Assembly (NCBI GenBank): GCA_902802825.1
Contig: CADCNV010000010.1
Location: 1-40,005, forward strand
Direction: 5' to 3'
Source of the DNA: an uncultured bacterium
GTDB lineage: Bacteria; Cyanobacteriota; Vampirovibrionia; Gastranaerophilales; Gastranaerophilaceae
DNA length: 40,005 nt
Position numbers and translations under genes: made by a program. The notes under the pieces were generated by a model. The model made no database searches and was not told the DNA's origin. It saw nothing but the letters and a program-made list of their open reading frames with translations. Each line of letters opens with the position of its first letter. Within the stretch, counting starts at the first letter, position 1. Below, piece after piece: positions 7,848-15,592 of this stretch.

Positions 7848-8036
7848 TTATTTTAAAATTTCATCAAGCAATTGTGCATTTTTAGATGCACTTTCGATTT
7901 GGGATTTTGAAAGACGACGCATGTAATTTCTTAATGCCTCTCTTATCAATTCACTTCTTGTACGTTTTTCAACATCAGCAAGCCCGTCAACTTTATTTAA
8001 AAATTCATCAGGCATTGTAACCAAAACTTTAGCCAT
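7848..8036 (-). CDS. CopG/Arc-type ribbon-helix-helix regulator, 62 aa
   Basis: The sequence starts MAKVLVTMPDEFLNKVD, a short beta strand with the alternating pattern that contacts DNA. It then has the helix VDGLADVEKRTRSELIREAL and a second helix reaching residue ~48. This is the ribbon-helix-helix fold, acting as a DNA-binding dimer. The last ~15 residues form a variable tail. A good ribosome-binding site (AGAGAGG) precedes the ATG. No toxin gene adjoins it, so it is probably a free-standing repressor rather than an antitoxin. It is divergent from dapL with 114 nt between them, so it may regulate itself and possibly dapL; that is inference. Confidence 0.85.
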   Translation of the reverse strand: MAKVLVTMPDEFLNKVDGLADVEKRTRSELIREALRNYMRRLSKSQIESASKNAQLLDEILK

Positions 8037-8090
8037 ATAAAACCTCTCTTACAATTTACTTTCTCTAAATTATATCACGCACTTTTACGT

Positions 8091-8123
8091 TTGACAAGCA
8101 ATAAGCAATGTTTATGATATAAT
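8091..8123 (+). promoter_or_regulatory. Promoter of dapL
   Basis: A perfect TTGACA (8091-8096) is followed after 16 nt by TATGAT (8113-8118). Overlapping it is a perfect extended -10, TG-A-TATAAT (8115-8123). Either -10 gives a start near 8125-8130, ahead of AAGGAG and the dapL ATG. Confidence 0.65.
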
Positions 8124-8150
8124 TTCTTTAGGTTTAATAAGGAGAACAAG

Positions 8151-9332
8151 ATGAAAATTAATAAAAATTATCAGAATATTGCGCAAAGTTATTTATTTTC
8201 AACAATTGCTAAAAAAGTCAGCGAATACTCAGCTGCAAATCCTGATAAAAAAATTATAAAACTTGGGATAGGAGATGTTACACTGCCATTGTGCGAATGT
8301 GTTGTTAATGCACTTAAACAAGCTGCAGACGAAATGGGAGTCAAAGAAACATTTAAAGGTTACGGTCCTGAACAAGGATATGAATTTGTAAAAACATCTG
8401 TTCAAAATTATTATAAAACTCACGGGGTTGAATTAAACAATGACGAAATATTTATATCTGACGGAGCAAAATCAGATCTTGGGAATATTTTGGATTTATT
8501 TGACAAAGATAATACAGTATTAGTTCCTGATCCTGTTTATCCTGTTTATGTAGATACAAACATTATGAACGGAAGAAAAATTGTTTATATAAATGCAAAT
8601 GCCGATAATGAATTTTTACCGCTGCCGGATGAAAATATTAAAGCAGATATAATCTATATTTGTTCCCCAAACAATCCGACAGGGGCAGTATACAATAAAG
8701 ACCAGTTAAAAAAATGGGTAGATTATGCAAACAAAAACAATGCCGTAATCTTATTTGATGCCGCATATGAATGTTTTATAACAGACGAAAATCTGCCAAG
8801 AAGTATCTATGAAATCGAAGGCGCAAAAACTTGTGCAATTGAATTTTGTTCATTTTCAAAAATGGCAGGATTTACCGGTACAAGATGCGGCTGGACAATT
8901 GTTCCTGACAGTTTGATTTTTGAAGATATGAGCATAAATAAAATGTGGCTAAGACGCCAAACCACAAAATTTAACGGAGTATCATACGTTGTACAGAAAG
9001 GCGCAGAAGCCGTATTCACAGATGAAGGTCAAAAGCAAATTCAGCAAAATCTTAATTATTATAAAGAAAATGCTAAACTTATTTCAGATGTATTAAAAAA
9101 ACATAATATATGGCACATCGGGGGTACACATTCGCCGTATATATGGTTGAAATGCCCAAATAATATGAACTCCTGGGAGTTTTTTGACTATCTTCTTGAA
9201 AATGTTCAGATTGTAGGTACACCCGGCTCCGGCTTTGGAAACAACGGAGAAGGATATTTCCGTTTAACTTCATTTGGCAGCAGGGAAAACACCAAAGAAG
9301 CAGTTGAAAGACTTGATAAATTTTTGCCATAA
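8151..9332 (+). CDS. dapL: LL-diaminopimelate aminotransferase
   Basis: DapL converts tetrahydrodipicolinate plus glutamate directly to LL-diaminopimelate in one PLP-dependent step, feeding lysine and peptidoglycan synthesis. The family's long signatures are all present: LGIGDVTLPL near residue 41, FKGYGPEQGYEF near 65, EIFISDGAKSDLGNI near 101, VPDPVYPVYVDTNIMNGR near 126 and SPNNPTGAVY near 168. SFSKMAGFTGTRCGW near 240 contains the PLP-binding lysine. At 393 aa it is slightly shorter than the usual ~410. DapL is typical of plants, Cyanobacteria, Chlamydiae and some anaerobes, which agrees with a cyanobacteria-related host. It has its own promoter after the divergent ribbon-helix-helix gene. 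Confidence 0.95.
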   Translation: MKINKNYQNIAQSYLFSTIAKKVSEYSAANPDKKIIKLGIGDVTLPLCECVVNALKQAADEMGVKETFKGYGPEQGYEFVKTSVQNYYKTHGVELNNDEIFISDGAKSDLGNILDLFDKDNTVLVPDPVYPVYVDTNIMNGRKIVYINANADNEFLPLPDENIKADIIYICSPNNPTGAVYNKDQLKKWVDYANKNNAVILFDAAYECFITDENLPRSIYEIEGAKTCAIEFCSFSKMAGFTGTRCGWTIVPDSLIFEDMSINKMWLRRQTTKFNGVSYVVQKGAEAVFTDEGQKQIQQNLNYYKENAKLISDVLKKHNIWHIGGTHSPYIWLKCPNNMNSWEFFDYLLENVQIVGTPGSGFGNNGEGYFRLTSFGSRENTKEAVERLDKFLP

Positions 9333-9442
9333 TTATCTAACCTAAAAGAACAGCTCATTACGGTAATATTGGTAATGTAACTCCTTATAAAAACTTATAA
9401 ACTTTAAATGTTACACTTTATATTCACCTAAAAGGAGGCGTT

Positions 9443-9736
9443 ATGAAAAAGATATTACCACTATTTGCATTATTAGCATTTTTAGCTGTTCCGCAAGGAG
9501 CTTTTGCATGGACTTACGACGGAATTGGGAGCTTAAACCCGTTTACAAACTTTGGCAGAGGTTTTGGCGGGGACGGCTGCGGATGTAAGGTCGAGCGCTG
9601 TCAACCGCGTAAACTGACGAAATGTGAGAAATTACATGGGGTAAAACTTATTCGCGGGACAAATTGCGGATGTGCAGCACCTGTTCAACCGATTTACATG
9701 GAGAAAAATTGTTCAGGATGCCACAGAACATTTTAA
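9443..9736 (+). CDS. Small secreted cysteine-rich protein, 97 aa
   Basis: The N-terminus MKKILPLFALLAFLAVPQGAFA is a clear Sec signal peptide with likely cleavage after AFA (residue 22). The mature ~75 residues start with Trp and a Gly/Phe-rich stretch. They carry eight cysteines in the pattern CGC, C, C, CGC, CxxC, suggesting disulfides or metal binding outside the cytoplasm. A very strong ribosome-binding site (AAAGGAGG) precedes the ATG and a strong terminator follows, so the gene is monocistronic and probably well translated. I recognise no family. The bias toward paired cysteines recalls, without obvious homology, the giant Cys-Cys repeat protein at the right end of the window. Confidence 0.8.
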   Translation: MKKILPLFALLAFLAVPQGAFAWTYDGIGSLNPFTNFGRGFGGDGCGCKVERCQPRKLTKCEKLHGVKLIRGTNCGCAAPVQPIYMEKNCSGCHRTF

Positions 9737-9740
9737 AAAC

Positions 9741-9770
9741 AAAGGCGGTATGAAATCATACCGCCTTTTT
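9741..9770 (+). terminator. Intrinsic terminator of the small Cys-rich gene
   Basis: A 12-bp perfect stem, AAAGGCGGTATG / CATACCGCCTTT, with an AAAT loop runs into T5. It starts four nt after the stop codon. Confidence 0.9.
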
Positions 9771-9832
9771 ATTGACTTTTCAATATTTTAAGATATTATA
9801 AGAATGGAATTATTATTAAGTTTTAAAGAATT

Positions 9833-10057
9833 ATGCAAAAACAATCCTCAGAAGTAAATTACGTAATCAGTGATATTATAAACGATTTTAACGACATAAA
9901 TTCAATGTTTAAAACCATAAAAAATTCAACTATTTACAGTCTTGCAAACAAAGAAGACACCTATTACATACTAACAAGTTACGAAATATACGAAAAAATA
10001 CTTAATAATTTTCTCAATAAATTAGACAATGCTGAACTTAATACAAACAAACATTAA
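9833..10057 (+). CDS. Small hypothetical protein, 74 aa
   Basis: The ORF has no strong Shine-Dalgarno, only AAAG near 9826. A promoter-like pair, TTGACT (9772-9777) and TATTAT after 16 nt, lies upstream. The product begins MQKQSSEVNYVISDII, is acidic to neutral, rich in Asn, Ile and Tyr, predicted helical, and has no signal peptide. Its stop overlaps by four bases the stop of the convergent kinase gene at 10054. I recognise no family. The short size and weak start signal leave real doubt that it is translated. Confidence 0.45.
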   Translation: MQKQSSEVNYVISDIINDFNDINSMFKTIKNSTIYSLANKEDTYYILTSYEIYEKILNNFLNKLDNAELNTNKH

Positions 10058-10890
10058 TAAACTACATCGCGCAAGGCATTAAATATTTTATCGGTTATCT
10101 GCTGAATATATTCCTGACTTACCAAACCGTTTATTATAGCATCTGCAATCTGATAAGTAGGTCTTATGTATTCCTGAGCCGTTTTGTTAACATCAGCAAA
10201 CTGCAAATCAGCAGCAGCACCTTCTTTCCCTCTTTGTTTTGCTCTTCTGTACCAGCGTTCTTTAATAACTTCCAGCGGAGTAAACACATAGACTTTTACA
10301 TCCATAATATCTCTGAGTCCTTCGTTAAGGACATATAAACCTTCAGTAAGAATTACTTTTGCAGGAGTTTTTTCGTCCCCATCAGGATTAGATTCACAGG
10401 TTACAAAATCATATTTTGGAGATTTAATAATCATGCCTTCTTTTAAAGCAACCAAATGTTGCTGCATTAAATCCAAATTTAGTGCATCAGGAGTATCAAA
10501 ACTGAAGCCGGTTTTAAATAACTCTTCATAGCTTCCTGCTTCACGAAGCTCCTTGGATGTATCTTTGTAATAATCATCACAACGAATAACAGTATAAATT
10601 CCGTCTTTCTTTTCCTTAATACATGCTTTTATTGTATTATCAACAAATACAGTTTTTCCTGAAGCACTTTCGCCTGTTATACCAATAAGAAAAGTCTTTT
10701 TCTTGTCCTGAACGACTTTTCTTGCGATATTCATTATAAGATTATCTGAAATCTTCAAGAATAAAGGTTGTTCCTGTTTTTTGTCTTCTTCAAGAATTTT
10801 ATTCAATGCATCTACAATACTTGAGATTATTTCCATATCTCTGCGGCTTGAATAATAATCATAATTTGTCAATTCAAAATCCCTAATCAT
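10054..10890 (-). CDS. Uridine kinase / phosphoribulokinase-family P-loop kinase
   Basis: The Walker A motif is GESASGKT near residue 73. It is followed by RCDDYYKD, FSFDTPDALNLDLM and EGLYVL, the order found in uridine kinases, which phosphorylate uridine and cytidine to the monophosphates for pyrimidine salvage. The ~65-residue N-terminal helical extension before the P-loop is not typical of bacterial Udk, so substrate specificity is uncertain. I chose the ATG at 10890 because AAGGGAAAG lies at proper distance upstream; the ATG at 10911 is in frame but its AGGA is only two bases away. The predicted protein is 278 aa. It is convergent with the 74-aa ORF and divergent from the 56-aa gene at 11047. 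Confidence 0.8.
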   Translation of the reverse strand: MIRDFELTNYDYYSSRRDMEIISSIVDALNKILEEDKKQEQPLFLKISDNLIMNIARKVVQDKKKTFLIGITGESASGKTVFVDNTIKACIKEKKDGIYTVIRCDDYYKDTSKELREAGSYEELFKTGFSFDTPDALNLDLMQQHLVALKEGMIIKSPKYDFVTCESNPDGDEKTPAKVILTEGLYVLNEGLRDIMDVKVYVFTPLEVIKERWYRRAKQRGKEGAAADLQFADVNKTAQEYIRPTYQIADAIINGLVSQEYIQQITDKIFNALRDVVY

Positions 10891-10983
10891 ATCTTTCCCT
10901 TGCGATAACATATTCCTATTCTAATTCAACAAAAATTAAACTTCCACTAAAGTTTTATTTTTGTAACAAAAAATTCATATTAC

Positions 10984-11011
10984 TAAAGTTTCTACAAAAG
11001 CATGACGAAAA
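10984..11011 (+). promoter_or_regulatory. Sigma-28-like promoter of the 56-aa gene
   Basis: TAAAGTTT (10984-10991) matches the full FliA/sigma-28 -35 consensus. GACGAAAA (11004-11011) matches six of eight bases of the -10 consensus GCCGATAA. The spacer is 12 nt, one more than the usual 11. Start of transcription would be near 11017, 30 nt before the ATG at 11047. Confidence 0.4.
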
Positions 11012-11046
11012 CATATATGTCGAAAGATATAGAGGAGTAATAGTTT

Positions 11047-11217
11047 ATGTACGAAGAAACATTTGACAGCTCGGTAAAAGAAGCGCAGGAAGCAGGGCTA
11101 AACAGTTTAAAGTGCGAAGTAAAATCAGTTGAAGCATTAATTGAAAAATTTTTATCGCAAATCCTTGAATGTACTTCCACCATGTCAGAAAGAGATTTTA
11201 TGGTCTGCGGAATTTAG
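11047..11217 (+). CDS. Small hypothetical protein, 56 aa, possibly flagellar-regulon
   Basis: The ATG at 11047 is preceded by AGAGGAG nine bases away, an excellent ribosome-binding site, and the TAG at 11217 is followed by a strong terminator. The product begins MYEETFDSSVKEAQEAG, is acidic and predicted almost wholly helical, and has three scattered cysteines (in LKCEV, LECTS, MVCGI). It has no signal peptide. Upstream is a sigma-28-like promoter, so it may belong to the flagellar regulon whose rod genes lie 7.5 kb away. It is too short for a typical FlgM and I see no sequence match to one. The complete promoter-RBS-ORF-terminator unit supports a real gene. Confidence 0.65.
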   Translation: MYEETFDSSVKEAQEAGLNSLKCEVKSVEALIEKFLSQILECTSTMSERDFMVCGI

Positions 11218-11234
11218 ATAAAATAATAAGCAGC

Positions 11235-11267
11235 AAAAAAGAACCTTGAAATTCAAGGTTCTTTTTT
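11235..11267. terminator. Bidirectional intrinsic terminator
   Basis: GAACCTTGAA (11241-11250) and TTCAAGGTTC (11252-11261) form a near-perfect palindrome flanked by A6 on the left and T6 on the right. It lies between the convergent 56-aa gene and the minus-strand gene ending at 11289, and can serve both. Confidence 0.8.
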
Positions 11268-11288
11268 ATTCTTTTTATTACTTAATTT

Positions 11289-12334
11289 TTAATTTCCAAT
11301 ATATTGAAATTTAAACCCCATTGGATATTTTTCGAATATATTTTCACCCGGCTGCAGAATCGGACTCATCATTGGGAATCCCGGATTATATATCCCGTTA
11401 CCTATACCGAACCCAAACGGGTTATTTAAACCCATTCCTGTACCCATAGCCAAACCGGGCATCCCAAACGGATTTGTCATTCCAATCATCGCAGGATTAG
11501 GAATATTCAAGCCAATACCAAAAGGATTAGTCATTCCGGTATACGTAGGATATGGACTTGTTACAGATGGATTTGTTATAGATGAAGTTGAAGCTGCCCC
11601 GCCTGATACTGCTTTGTTATCAGATGCTCCGGATTCGGCTGCACTCGATGCTGTGTCTTCGCTCTTTTGTTTATCATTTTTGGAACCCTGCTCATTGCCG
11701 GAAACTTCGGAACCTTGAGATTTTAATTCATCTAATAATTTATCAACGGTATATCCTTGTTCTTGAGCCTGAGATATTTGTTCTTCAGTCAAATTGTATT
11801 GTTCAATAAGTTCATCTTTTTTCTCGGTATAAGTTTTTCCGACAACAAGACTTGTCAGCCATTCACCAGCAACCCAACCAATGAGTGAACCTATACCCGG
11901 ACATATTGCAGACCCGATAGCAGCACCTGCTGCACCACCTGCAAGACGAGCGGCAGCTTTACCTGTTTCTTTTAGGGCTTCACCTGCACCTTGTTCACTT
12001 CCTGCTTTAAAAATATTAGGTACTTCAAATCCAATTGCAATGAGAGTACCAATCCTTTGGCCCCAACTTTTGTTGCACGATATAAAAACTTGGGCATAGA
12101 TTTTATACTTGAACCAACACCTTTCCAAAAAGCCAGACCAGTTCCGCCTTTTTCTAAAGCTTTTCCGCCTGATTTTACTGCAGATCCTAGTTTAGAAAAT
12201 ACAGATCCGTTTGAACCTTTATAAGCTGCTCTGGCAGCTTTACCGACAATATCGCTATTTGTTCCAAAGACTAGCTTAGGTGCAGCTTTTATAGCTCTAA
12301 ATCCATAGTTAACTATTTTCCCCAAAATACTCAT
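11289..12334 (-). pseudogene. Frameshifted gene: glycine-zipper protein with NPFG-rich tail
   Basis: Two overlapping reading frames make one protein. The first runs from the ATG at 12334 (MSILGKIVNYGFRAIKAAPK) to about residue 93. The second continues from near 12055 to the TAA at 11289. Joining them needs a one-base correction in the short homopolymers at 12056-12064 (T3 or C4 on the plus strand), which would give a product of about 348 aa. The N-terminus is basic and Ala/Gly-rich. A strongly glycine-zippered hydrophobic hairpin follows (AGGAAGAAIGSAICPGIG then IGWVAGEWL). After it come a charged helix, a Ser/Asn-rich linker and a tail with three NPFG motifs. The glycine zipper suggests membrane insertion, as in some bacteriocins or pore formers, but no family is recognised. 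It could be a true pseudogene or a sequencing indel. It follows the VWA gene on the same strand. Confidence 0.7.
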
Positions 12335-12429
12335 AATAATTTCCTTTATATATCCCCTGTAAATATATAAAGTTTATATGATTATGATAATTGCTTTAAT
12401 AGAAGTAAATATGAAGAAATATTACAGAA

Positions 12430-13359
12430 TTATTCTTCTATGTTTATAAATTCGTAACCCTGTCCGTTGTTTTGGGATTCAGCACCGTTATTCAAAACCT
12501 CTGTTGGTTTTGATTTGATTGAACGATTAATTGTAGTCGAAAAATCAGATAAGTTATTTATATTATAAAAATGACCACCTGTTGTTGATGATAGACAGGT
12601 CAGCGATTTTGAATATGATGAAACAAGCACAACGTCAATATGAACATCACTTCTTTTAGCCATCAAACGACGTGCAAATTCACACGGATTACCGCCGCAA
12701 TTTTCACCACCATCAGTAATAAGAACGATTTTTTTGGGAGTTGTCGTATCCATTGAGGCAAAATCCTGATAAACAGCCCTGTCAAGAGCATAAACCAATG
12801 GGGTTGCACCTCCGACATCAACCGAATTCATTCCATTAATTATAGCATTTGCATTTGCACTTCTAATTTGCGTAACTTGTTTCGTTGCAGAACAAACACC
12901 GGTTGTTGAACCGACAGGACTTGCCTGAGTAACTACTTTCATCTTATTACCTTTTTTAATAATTTTCTTTACTTCACCAATTGTCGCCCCGAAAGAAGGA
13001 TTATTCCCGTAATTATCATGACCAAAAACTCTGAAGCCCAATTTTGTTGAAGACGGGATTTGAGAAACAATTGAACTCATAGAACGCTTAGCAACCATAA
13101 TCCAGTTTGCCATACTCCCCGAATAATCCATAACAATTTCAACAATCTCACTTTCGCCTTCATTCACAACATTCTGATTAACATAAGTTGAAGCATCATA
13201 ATTATTAAAATAATTTTGATTTACACTGACTCCCGGAGAGGCCTGTATTGTTTTTGCAGGCGATTTGACAACACCTGATGTATTAACGGTATACTTTGCC
13301 CCAAATGCACAAGTGCAGGTGAGTATTGAAAACGCAACTATTAAAGGTAATTTTTTCAT
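12430..13359 (-). CDS. Secreted von Willebrand factor type A domain protein
   Basis: I chose the ATG at 13359, which gives MKKLPLIVAFSILTCTCAFG, a signal peptide, with CGGAG upstream. The ATG at 13398 would put 13 residues ahead of the signal. The 309-aa product has a complete metal-ion-dependent adhesion site: Asp78-x-Ser80-x-Ser82 (DYSGSM), a threonine in GGATPL and an aspartate in ITDGGENC. The VWA domain spans about residues 70-285 and binds a divalent cation for protein-protein contact. Extra cysteines (CSATK, ENCGGNPCEF, LTCLSS) suggest disulfides in the periplasm or at the surface. The last ~25 residues are Asn/Gln-rich. It follows rbgA by 57 nt. The next gene downstream is the frameshifted glycine-zipper gene, suggesting but not proving a shared envelope or adhesion role. 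Confidence 0.85.
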   Translation of the reverse strand: MKKLPLIVAFSILTCTCAFGAKYTVNTSGVVKSPAKTIQASPGVSVNQNYFNNYDASTYVNQNVVNEGESEIVEIVMDYSGSMANWIMVAKRSMSSIVSQIPSSTKLGFRVFGHDNYGNNPSFGATIGEVKKIIKKGNKMKVVTQASPVGSTTGVCSATKQVTQIRSANANAIINGMNSVDVGGATPLVYALDRAVYQDFASMDTTTPKKIVLITDGGENCGGNPCEFARRLMAKRSDVHIDVVLVSSYSKSLTCLSSTTGGHFYNINNLSDFSTTINRSIKSKPTEVLNNGAESQNNGQGYEFINIEE

Positions 13360-13416
13360 AATTAATTCTCCGATTGATGAAATAATAACATAAATCATAA
13401 GAAAATGTAAAATAAT

Positions 13417-14271
13417 CTAGGGTATAACATCCAATATAAATTTACCGATTTTACCTTCTCTGAAATCTTTTAAAAGATACCCCGCTGTTCGCTCTATATC
13501 CGGTTCCTGATTCTTAATTAACCATTTTCTTTGATACGCAATATTTTCTAGAGTTAAATCAATATTCTTATCAAGATTATAATATTCTCTAAATAGTAAT
13601 ATCTGGCTGTCATTTAAAAGATTTAATAATTCTTTTGCAACGAAATCATTCGAATATGCATTATCCCCAACAGAATTTACAAATGCAAGTTTTGTTGCAC
13701 GTTCCTGATCCTCTTGTTTCATAGGAATAATTCCCGGAGTATCAAGAAGCTCAAGCTGCGGGTTTATCCGAACCCATTGCTGCTGACGGGTAACTCCGGC
13801 TTTTGCTCCGGTTTTTGTTTTTGAAGATTTTGTCAGTTTATTTATGATACTTGATTTGCCAACATTAGGAAGACCGACAACCATAATTCTTGCGGGACGG
13901 CGAAGAAGCCCTTTTGCCATAATTGCCTGAATCCTCGGTTCGGATAATTTTATTGCCTCTTTTACAATAATATTTAAATCTCCGGAGCTCTTTGATGTTG
14001 TCGGAATTACAGCAGTTTGAGTTTCCTGCTTCAAAATTTCAATAAATTTATCAAGCTCGTTTTTATCTACCAAATCACATTTATTTACAAGCAAAAAACG
14101 GGGCTTCTGATTTAGAAGTCCCGTAATATTGTCATATCTGCTTGAAAGCGGAATTCTCGCATCAATCACTTCTATCACGGCATCCACCAAGGACAACTGC
14201 TCTTTGAGTTTCCTTTCGGCTTTGGCTATATGCCCCGGATACCAATGAATATGTGTTTTATTTTTTTTCAA
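13417..14271 (-). CDS. rbgA: Ribosome biogenesis GTPase RbgA (YlqF)
   Basis: RbgA is a circularly permuted GTPase that acts late in assembly of the 50S subunit. The N-terminus [15 protein letters not shown] is the family signature. The permuted order is visible: NKCDLVD (G4) near residue 63 comes before GLPNVGKSS (G1) near 131 and DTPGII (G3) near 178. The C-terminal helical RNA-binding domain follows. At 284 aa it matches the usual ~280. It overlaps the end of rplS by 14 bases, so the two are transcribed and probably translated together. Pairing of the L19 gene with rbgA is also known in Firmicutes. Confidence 0.95.
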   Translation of the reverse strand: MKKNKTHIHWYPGHIAKAERKLKEQLSLVDAVIEVIDARIPLSSRYDNITGLLNQKPRFLLVNKCDLVDKNELDKFIEILKQETQTAVIPTTSKSSGDLNIIVKEAIKLSEPRIQAIMAKGLLRRPARIMVVGLPNVGKSSIINKLTKSSKTKTGAKAGVTRQQQWVRINPQLELLDTPGIIPMKQEDQERATKLAFVNSVGDNAYSNDFVAKELLNLLNDSQILLFREYYNLDKNIDLTLENIAYQRKWLIKNQEPDIERTAGYLLKDFREGKIGKFILDVIP

Positions 14272-14614
14272 TTTTTTCCTTAATACGAGTTGCTTTTCCT
14301 GAACGTTCTCTCAAGTAGTAAAGTTTAGAGCGTTTAACATCACCACGTCTTAATACTTCAATTTTATCAATACGCGGAGAGTTGATTAAGAATACACGTT
14401 CTACACCAACACCTTGGAATACTTTTCTTACAGTGATTGTTTTATTCAGACCGGCACCGTGAATTTTAATAATTGTACCTTCAAATGCCTGAATTCTTTC
14501 TTTGTTACCTTCAACGATTTTTACAAATACTTTTACAGTATCACCTGCGTTGAATGTAGGCAAAGATTCTTTTAAATATTCTTTTTCTAATTCGTCGATA
14601 ACAGGGTTAATCAT
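14258..14614 (-). CDS. rplS: Ribosomal protein L19
   Basis: L19 sits at the 30S-50S interface of the ribosome. The 118-aa product shows the family's motifs: [26 protein letters not shown], then [13 protein letters not shown] and [23 protein letters not shown] at the C-terminus. AAGGAAAG precedes the ATG. The gene leads a small operon with rbgA. The usual trmD/rimM/rpsP partners are not upstream here, where an unrelated minus-strand operon lies instead. Confidence 0.97.
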   Translation of the reverse strand: MINPVIDELEKEYLKESLPTFNAGDTVKVFVKIVEGNKERIQAFEGTIIKIHGAGLNKTITVRKVFQGVGVERVFLINSPRIDKIEVLRRGDVKRSKLYYLRERSGKATRIKEKIEKK

Positions 14615-14726
14615 TTTTGCTTTCCTTTATATTTCTTATATTTGCTACTTATACAATTCCTTAACTCACGCACTGATGATTCTTTCCACATAAAAATCCG
14701 CATGAGCGCACGCTTGCATATTTGAT

Positions 14727-14753
14727 AGTATAATAAACATTTTTTATTTGCAA
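14727..14753 (-). promoter_or_regulatory. Probable promoter of rplS-rbgA
   Basis: On the minus strand TTGCAA (14753-14748) and TATACT (14732-14727) are separated by 15 nt. This would give a leader of about 105 nt before rplS, containing a GC-rich, near-palindromic segment around 14700-14716 that could fold. The spacing is slightly short. Confidence 0.4.
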
Positions 14754-14787
14754 GAGTATTTGGCGAGTTTAAAGATTTGTTAAATTC

Positions 14788-15591
14788 TTAGTAAACAACC
14801 ATAAAGGATTTGAGCATACGTCCTGCACCATCACCTTTTAAAGAAACAACTTCAATACTTTTTTTATAATTCATTGATGTTGAACTGCCGCCATCAAAAC
14901 CCATTGCCCTGTCTATTTTTAAATCTCTGCATAAATCCCTGACCTGATACATATCCATAGGATTTTCATCAGTAATTATCAGTATGTGACATTCATCAGT
15001 ACCTTTTATCCCGATAATTGTTCTGGATGTTTTGTGCAAGACAGATGCCGATTCTCTTACAACTTCACCTTCGTCATTTTTGACAATAAAACCTTCTTCT
15101 TCAAGTTTTAATTCAGGATAGATTAATGGGCCGCCCTGAGCCGAAGTTACAATAGAACACCCAAATTCGACCCCAGCATTGTGAGGACTGATTTCATACT
15201 GAAATTTATTCCCGCATTGCAAAATTCTGAATTCTGATCTGTTTAATACTTTATTCATATTTTTTCTGAAAAACGGATTGGCCAAAAGATTTTTATTAAA
15301 TATAGGATCGGCAGATGTCATTCTGTCAGTCACGACATAAGAAATCGTCTGGGAATTTTTCGGATCGAAAAATCCGGCATTAACAGTAAGTTTTGCATTC
15401 GCTTTAATATGAGCTTCTTTATTTGTTATAAGTTCTTCGCTTGTTATAAATTTAATTTTTTTCTTAATTTTTTCACCCTTCAAAACAATATGATAAATCC
15501 CGTTATCATATTTTACTGAAATATCCCCGGCGAAAGCAGGGAGTGAAACAAATAATGCCAAAACTAACACAAATATTTTTAACAACTTCAT
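14788..15591 (-). CDS. Secreted phosphodiester glycosidase (NAGPA/DUF2233) family protein
   Basis: MKLLKIFVLVLALFVSLPAFA is a Sec signal peptide with cleavage after residue 21. The mature protein carries the NAGPA-domain hallmarks: NAGFFD near residue 71, SAQGGPLIY near 150, SRTIIGIK near 190 and MGFDGGSSTSM near 230, with the catalytic aspartate and glycine loop. Family members remove sugars linked through phosphodiesters or act on envelope glycans; the substrate here is not known. Its start lies one base after the stop of the LptF/G-type permease, in the same operon as lptB, which suggests a periplasmic envelope role. AAAGGAT serves as the ribosome-binding site. Confidence 0.85.
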   Translation of the reverse strand: MKLLKIFVLVLALFVSLPAFAGDISVKYDNGIYHIVLKGEKIKKKIKFITSEELITNKEAHIKANAKLTVNAGFFDPKNSQTISYVVTDRMTSADPIFNKNLLANPFFRKNMNKVLNRSEFRILQCGNKFQYEISPHNAGVEFGCSIVTSAQGGPLIYPELKLEEEGFIVKNDEGEVVRESASVLHKTSRTIIGIKGTDECHILIITDENPMDMYQVRDLCRDLKIDRAMGFDGGSSTSMNYKKSIEVVSLKGDGAGRMLKSFMVVY

Positions 15592-15592
15592 A

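Noticed and set aside
7848..8036. Antitoxin of a toxin-antitoxin pair
   Set aside because: The ribbon-helix-helix fold fits, but neither neighbour (glnA, dapL) nor any hidden ORF within 100 nt looks like a toxin.
12050..12070. Programmed -1 frameshift in the glycine-zipper gene
   Set aside because: No canonical X-XXY-YYZ slippery heptamer is in the required frame and no following pseudoknot is obvious; a simple one-base indel explains it better.
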